Source: Trichobilharzia regenti
Taxonomy: Eukaryota; Platyhelminthes; Trematoda; Strigeidida; Schistosomatidae
Direction: 5' to 3'
DNA: 64,000 nucleotides
NCBI GenBank assembly: GCA_944472135.2
Contig: OX235263.1
Coordinates: 84,724,721-84,788,720, forward strand
Position numbers and translations under genes: made by a program. Positions 53,001-59,900 of this stretch are shown in pieces (positions within the stretch are counted from its first letter, which is position 1; every line of letters begins with the position of its first letter). The notes beneath the pieces are model-generated. The model saw nothing but the letters and a program-made list of their open reading frames with translations, was not told the DNA's origin and did not search any database.

Positions 53001-53072
53001 TTTGAAACCAGTTAGTCAGTTGGTCAGGTTTCAGTCCTTTGGATGCCAAGAACCAATGACTGGAAACTATTG

Positions 53073-53132
<60 letters not shown>

Positions 53133-53901
53133 GAAATCATTGTCAATGTCACAGATGGATTAACACTGTTTGTGCCCTTCTAGATCCATTTTTGTCTTTA
53201 TGTTACTATTCTCTCTCTCATGCACATTTCTGTGCATAACAATTCTCTTGAATTTCTAGTTTCTACCTTTGTGTGTGTGAGATATGGAGTGTGCCAACCT
53301 GAGAATTGTAACACACTTCTTTGAAGAGTTCTATATTGACACTCAGTCAGATGTAGCATGAGAGACAATATAAAATTATTTAATTAAATAATTAAATTTT
53401 GTTAAAACTGTTGAATAAAGACGTTTAGTTGAGTGATTCCGTGAGTGAAAGAAATAGAGACAGAGAGAGTGGGTGAGTGAGTGAGTGAGTGAGTGAGTGA
53501 GTGAGTGAGTGAGTGAGTGAGTGAGTGAGTGAGTGAGTGAGTGAGTGAGTGAGTGGTTTGTAAATGACTTACATCTTCATCCTTATTTTTGAAAAGGAGA
53601 GAGAGAGGAAAGGGTATGACATAAAACACAAGCTGAAATTTAATCGTATTCTTAGGTGATAAGAAGAGATTATGATATACACAGACCTCAAAATTGTGAC
53701 ATAATCAATCGAAACTGATATATCTGCTTGTATGAACTCAGTTACCCGAGACAGATTTTTACAAAGAACGAACCTACATTTACGGAATGTGTGTGTGTCC
53801 GTGAGGCCTAATGACACTATTCAGTTGCCTAAATGGAAACAAGGGTGGAGCAAGATCTGAAAGCCAAGTGACTGAGCTGACGAACCATTTCTACACACAC
53901 A

Positions 53902-53932
<31 letters not shown>

Positions 53933-56900
53933 TTAGGGCTAATAAAAATAAGGAGGCACCGGACAATTATTTGGGATTTTGCAGTGGTGAACACCACCGA
54001 CCTCATAAAAGATCAAGTCAAAGTCGGATGTGAGGATAGATATTCATAAATTTAGAAATTGAGTTATACAAAAAGAAAAGGTGTTCAGCGAAGAATTACT
54101 CTCCTCTTTGGCGATATCATCATTTTCACGCTGTATAATCGCATTTATAAATTTAGTAAATTATCTTAGCCACAAAAGGAATATTTCCAAGATATGTCAT
54201 TAAAATTGTAAATTTTAGGGGTAACAAACTGCCTAATGAAGCCTAAACTACTAGAATAACCCACACTTTCTGCTCCCAAAAAACTTCTCTACTTGAACCT
54301 ACAATTCGATGGAGACTAATCAGCAGAGATACAGAGAAATCGGCTGTCTCGTTCACTGAAGAAAAGAATCTTCGCGGCTGAACTACGACTAATTTTTTTT
54401 CCAGGAAACCAGTGATTCGTATGGATGTGAAGGATAAGCTACCACTGTTGGCCGGCCTCATCAATGCTCATCATCTATCAATTCACCTGATCGTGTAAAG
54501 CCAGGTTTGGAGTTAGCTAAGTATGCCAGCCGTACCCAGTATTCCGCATTCAAACGTATCATCGAACACTTACCCTCATAGTTTTCTCCTTTAGAGGAAA
54601 AAAAGATCCCCTCCCCACCACCGCTCTATCCTCAGACACCTGATTGACTCCAAACACCAAGCTAACCCACAGAGGAACTTCAAAGTTATCTACAGAATTT
54701 TCGGGGATCTCGCTAACAGAGTACAAATCAAACTTCTTCAAACCACAGAAGCAATGGCGATTGACATGTAAAATCCTGAATACTGAATACAAAAGGGGAA
54801 GTTTGTTCACTCATTAAATCTGCAATGCACCTGATCTGTCTCAACACCGAAAACGTAATTTTTACTTTTTTTTTCTCAAATTGCATTATCTTCCTCCCTC
54901 AACACCTCTTGGATTTCTACTCCTTATGGCCACTGTTGTTGACTTGTTGACTCTCGTTCAATCAATCCCGTCAATTATATTACATCACTCAATTTACTTA
55001 CTGAATTTTATTTCAGTTTCTACTTCATTAACACCCACACTAGATTACGTAATTTGTTGTCTGAAACAAACTTACAATTCTAATGACACATCTTTTATTG
55101 CTTAGACAATTTACTATCTATATATGCGATTGTGCAGGTTGAGAATGATATCTCCGAAAAGGAGAGTAGTTCTTCGCTGAACGCCTTTTCTTTTATCTTT
55201 TTATTAATGACAGTATCTGGCACTGTCATGATATTCCTACGGGTTGAAATTTATTATTATTATTATTATTATTGTTTGCTTTAACTCCTAGAGGAACATA
55301 GGGCTTCAGTCGCGCGTCTCCATTGGGTTTGGTTATCTGCCAAACTTTTCACCTAGCTCCAAGTCTCCCTACATGCCTTCATCTCCTCTTCACATGACCT
55401 CCGCCAAGTCATCTTTGGACGACCAACTCGCCACTTTCCATTCGGGTTCCACTCGAGCGATGGCTTGTCTAATGATGTCACTTGATGGTTTGTTTCCTCA
55501 GAGTGTGGCTTCAATCCACCTCTAATTCTTCCTGCTTATTTGTTGCACAATGGGTTCCTGCTGAGTTAATTCTCCCCCAGAGACCCTGTTGTTGATCTTT
55601 TCTGGCCATCCGATCTTGGGTACTGAGCGAAGACAGCTGCTGATAAAGGACTGCAGTTTGTTCGAAGTGCCCTTTGTGACGTGGCTCCAAGTCTCTGATC
55701 CATATAGTAGCACTGAATTTACATTGGAGTTGAAAATCCGGATCTCGTTTTTCATGCTGAGTGCTACTGACCTCCACACGGATTTGAGAGAAATGAAAGA
55801 TTTCCTTGCTTTGATACCTTCGTCAGTTCCGCCCGTAGTTGAAACGATGCTTCCCAGGTCAGTAGGTAAAGGAGGTTGTTTCTTTCAAGTTCCTCCCATT
55901 TATGCTGATCGCTATCTGTTGTTGTTGTTTCTATTGGCGTTGCCCAGGAATCATCACCTCTGTTTCTTCTATGTTCACCTGAAGGAAGTCCTATCTTTGA
56001 TGCCTCTTCTGCCAAATTGTTGCTTTTCACTTGCATATCTTCCAGTTTGTGGGAAATCAGATATATATCATCATGGGCGAAGTCCAGATTCTCCAAGGAG
56101 TGGAAAACAGAGTTTTAAAAAAAAATCAAAAAAACAGCCCATTCTAACTAATCCCACTATTATTTATTTATTAATACGTAGACATTGTATATATAATGAG
56201 TACCAAGAAAAAGGCTACACAAAATCGAATAGTTTGACCGAGGGCAGGGGATACTGTCCGGATACCCAGAAAGAAGCAGGTGGTTGTCTTATAGGTCCAC
56301 TCCCTAATTCCAAACCTTTAACTTGAAGTCTTATCCACAGGCTACCAGACCAGCGTCAAGAACTTAGTTCCCATAGTTGCTGTTGACCAAACACATCTTC
56401 ATACGCCGTTCCATCCGTTGGGAGATTCTAGAGCCCAAAAGTTTGGAACCAGGATTTTCCGTAGGTGCAGTGTGATACCCATTTTCTTGATCTACTGGGT
56501 TATATGCAGAAACTCAAGGCATATAAAACTATTCAATGCTAATTTGCTTTCAATGTTTACTCTAGTTATTATTGATCTATCTCGCATACACAATCAACTT
56601 TGAACTTAATTTCGGCTGGATTGGTTTGACTGTGAAACTTTCAATGTCTTTCTAGACAACATCTTCAGTGCTGATCATTAACAATGAAGTAAAAACACTG
56701 GGGATGTGAAACGACAAAATCTAGCCACAAGATTATGCTTACAACTAACTGCTTTGCCGCAGTACAGAATCGCTTGCTGTATACACACGGGTAGCCAGAG
56801 TTATCCAGGTTATTATGAGCCACATAAATATTGCTTGACATTTGATGACACTATTTCAAGTTGACCCCAAGACTGAAATAGGAGGAGCACGGATTCGAGC

Positions 56901-59900
56901 CCGAGATCCATTTGGTTGAAAGTTGAAAAATACTCTCCTTCTGCACTAAGGTTTCAAATCAATTCAAGCGTTGTTACTCAACAACCATTTACACAATTTC
57001 ATGCATGATTGACAATGAGCCACACCTATTGTGTGTGTGTGACTTCTACCACCCAAATCTGCCACAGCCTGCATAGGGCGAGCTCCGGAGCCCCGCAACC
57101 TACTTGGTTGGAAGTCAACCGTCTAGACCACCACCGATGAACCAACAGAACTCCATAAATTAACGTCTACTATAAAATCAATACAGGTCTGATCACAAGC
57201 CGATATCAGTTGGAGAATCACTGAAAAACCAGGGAATACTGGATAGCTGTTTCGTCCTAGTTTGGAATTCTTCAGAAATACCCACCTGCCAGGGTTCGAA
57301 CACAAGATCTTCCCGTTACTAGACGAGCTCATATTATTATTCAGCCACTGGGACCCGAACCATTGGCCTGTGAATACCAACTTCTGTCAATTCACTATAT
57401 AAATCATAATCGCCAATTAGTCTGATAGACGAGCAACTGGTCCTCTTATATCTGACTTTATCGACCCCACTGATTACCACTGTAAATTGATAGAATTGTA
57501 AAGAAAGTAGTAATCAAATAAAATGTTAAAATTGCTTACCATATTGTGTTGATGTGTCAGTGTTATCTGACCATCTTGACTAAATGATAACGAAATACCC
57601 ATACGTCTCAGTGCATTCAAATGATCTGTATTATCAGGTTGAAAATCCATTGCTTTCAAGGGTAGAAATGACTGGTCCTTCATATTGTGATTATTATTAT
57701 TATTAGTAGTAGTAGTACTAGTATGACCACTCCTTGATTGATGATGATCCAAATTAATAGCTATCTGACGTAATGGTTGACGTATTGAATCAATAATACG
57801 CCATACATGCGATTTAGAGAAAACATACTTTAATACAAAATCATCAGTATTATGACATTTTGGTAATTGTTTAGCACAATAATGATAGAAAAGATTTGGT
57901 GTTTCAGAAATATGACAAGTGGTTTTCAAGCGCCAATCAGCATCACTCACAGTAGTCGTAGTAGCCCCACTATCTTTCTCCTTGTTCTTAACTTTATCAT
58001 CACCACCATCTTCAGCCTCGTTGTTCTTCTTCTTGTTATCGTCTTCAGATTTCTCAGCTTCCTGATTATTTTTATTCCTGCTGGATGACAAACATTTCAT
58101 TGTATGCCTATGCTGCATTTGTTCATAACCAACAGCCATACACTGGGCTGCTTTATGTAATAACTTTTCAACTTTTACATCTCTATCCCCATGATGATCA
58201 GGTGTCAATTTGACGGTAGAGGAGGATGACATCGATGCAGATAAATAAGAAGATGAAGAAGAAGACACAGGAATACTTGCATTCTGTGATATATTCTTGA
58301 CAATTCTATTCAATGAAGAGGATGTCACTGGATGACGTGATAAACTCAACGGGAGGAGATGTGCTTCTGTTGTAAAAATATAATCATCTAGATTGATTGG
58401 TAGATCAGACGACTCAGCAAATAATAAGTAGAGATATTTAAAGGTTTCAGCTAGTACAAATGAATCGAATTGATCTTCATGCTCCATAGTACGTACATCC
58501 TAAATAATAATACAAAAAATAAAGAATTCATAAGGCAAACACTCCGTGTGACTAGCAGTATGAAATCCAAGGATGAGTATTTCGTCCCATTTTGAGACTC
58601 GCCATCTGGGGGGGGGGAAGGGTGCACTTACAATCCTCAGTGATTGACTCAAACCAGCTAGCTATCACTTCTCTCTAGAGAGATTGTAGGCACTTCAACT
58701 GGATGAGTCCCAAAATACGATGAAATGCGCATCCTGGAATCCATTGCCAGTTACTATCCACTAAATAACATCAAAATTAATCCTTAGATATAATCGAAGC
58801 ATCATCTAGATAGGAGCCCACATATCGACACAGGCTGAACATTTTGCTCCAACATAATTAATCAACAAGATGTACAAAATTCACTCAAACAATCAGTTTA
58901 CTGAGTGATGATGATCGTGATTATGATGACTAGCAAAACATCGGAACGTTCGAAAGAAACAGGTCAACTTATTAAGCCTGAGATAGATCCAAATTAATTT
59001 TTTTCTATGTATGAACGTCATGAAAAGTAAATTCTAACAGGCTGCTTACTACAGATTTTCATCAACAGGATGAGATCACCGATCAGATCAGGAAGGAAAG
59101 GGCGACAAGGAATCCATCACCCAACAGTGATATACAAGAGAAAATGGTAACGGTAATTGAGCATACACTGAGGAAAACAATGAGTGACATCCTGCGCATC
59201 AGGCGTAACCTCGAGTGAAAATCGAGTTGGAAACGATGAGTTGGGCGTCCAAGAGTAATATGGAAGAGATCATGCAAAAAGGAGGGAATATAAGCTTATG
59301 AGGAATCGTGGAACCAGCTAGCTGAACAAGAATTCAAGGACCGAGTGAAATTGCAATTTGTTCCTGAAGCACTATGTTCCATTAGGAACCAAAGGGGATA
59401 ATAATAATAATAATGTTAAAATGCAACAGCTACGGACCGGAAGCTTTCAGAATCAACCAGATAAAATGCTGCATTGTGGGACATTTCTTGATATGTTACT
59501 AACCAGTCATAACACGGTTTTTATAAATTAAACTTCTAATACATGGATTCGTAGGTCCGTGGTATAGCGGTTAGGACGCTCGCCGACCATGCACATGGTC
59601 CGGGGTTCGATCCCCGGGCACTGGATGCACTCCTTTACCTCGCTAATCCAGAAATAATGGTGGTAAAGAGGAAAGGTTGGGCATGAGGCTAGCAACCCCA
59701 TAAACACTGCTACAGAAACTTCAATCCACTAGCTTGAAGCCCTAACAAGCCCTATGTTCCACTGGGGAACGTGAAGGAAAAAAATACATGGATTATGTGA
59801 AAATTTCGAAGATAGAGAGTCCGAAATGAGAAGGGCCTTAAAACAGGACAAGTTAGACTATTTAGTGTTTTAATTGGACACTAGTAAGTAACTTTCTTTA

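Noticed and set aside
53402..53629. Open minus-strand frame with repeated LTHS
   Set aside because: It is only the (GTGA)n microsatellite translated.
59550..59622. Possible functional tRNA gene (good A and B boxes)
   Set aside because: The anticodon stem pairs at only two of five positions, acceptor ends do not match well, and the same head occurs in SINE copies at 8296 and 17985.
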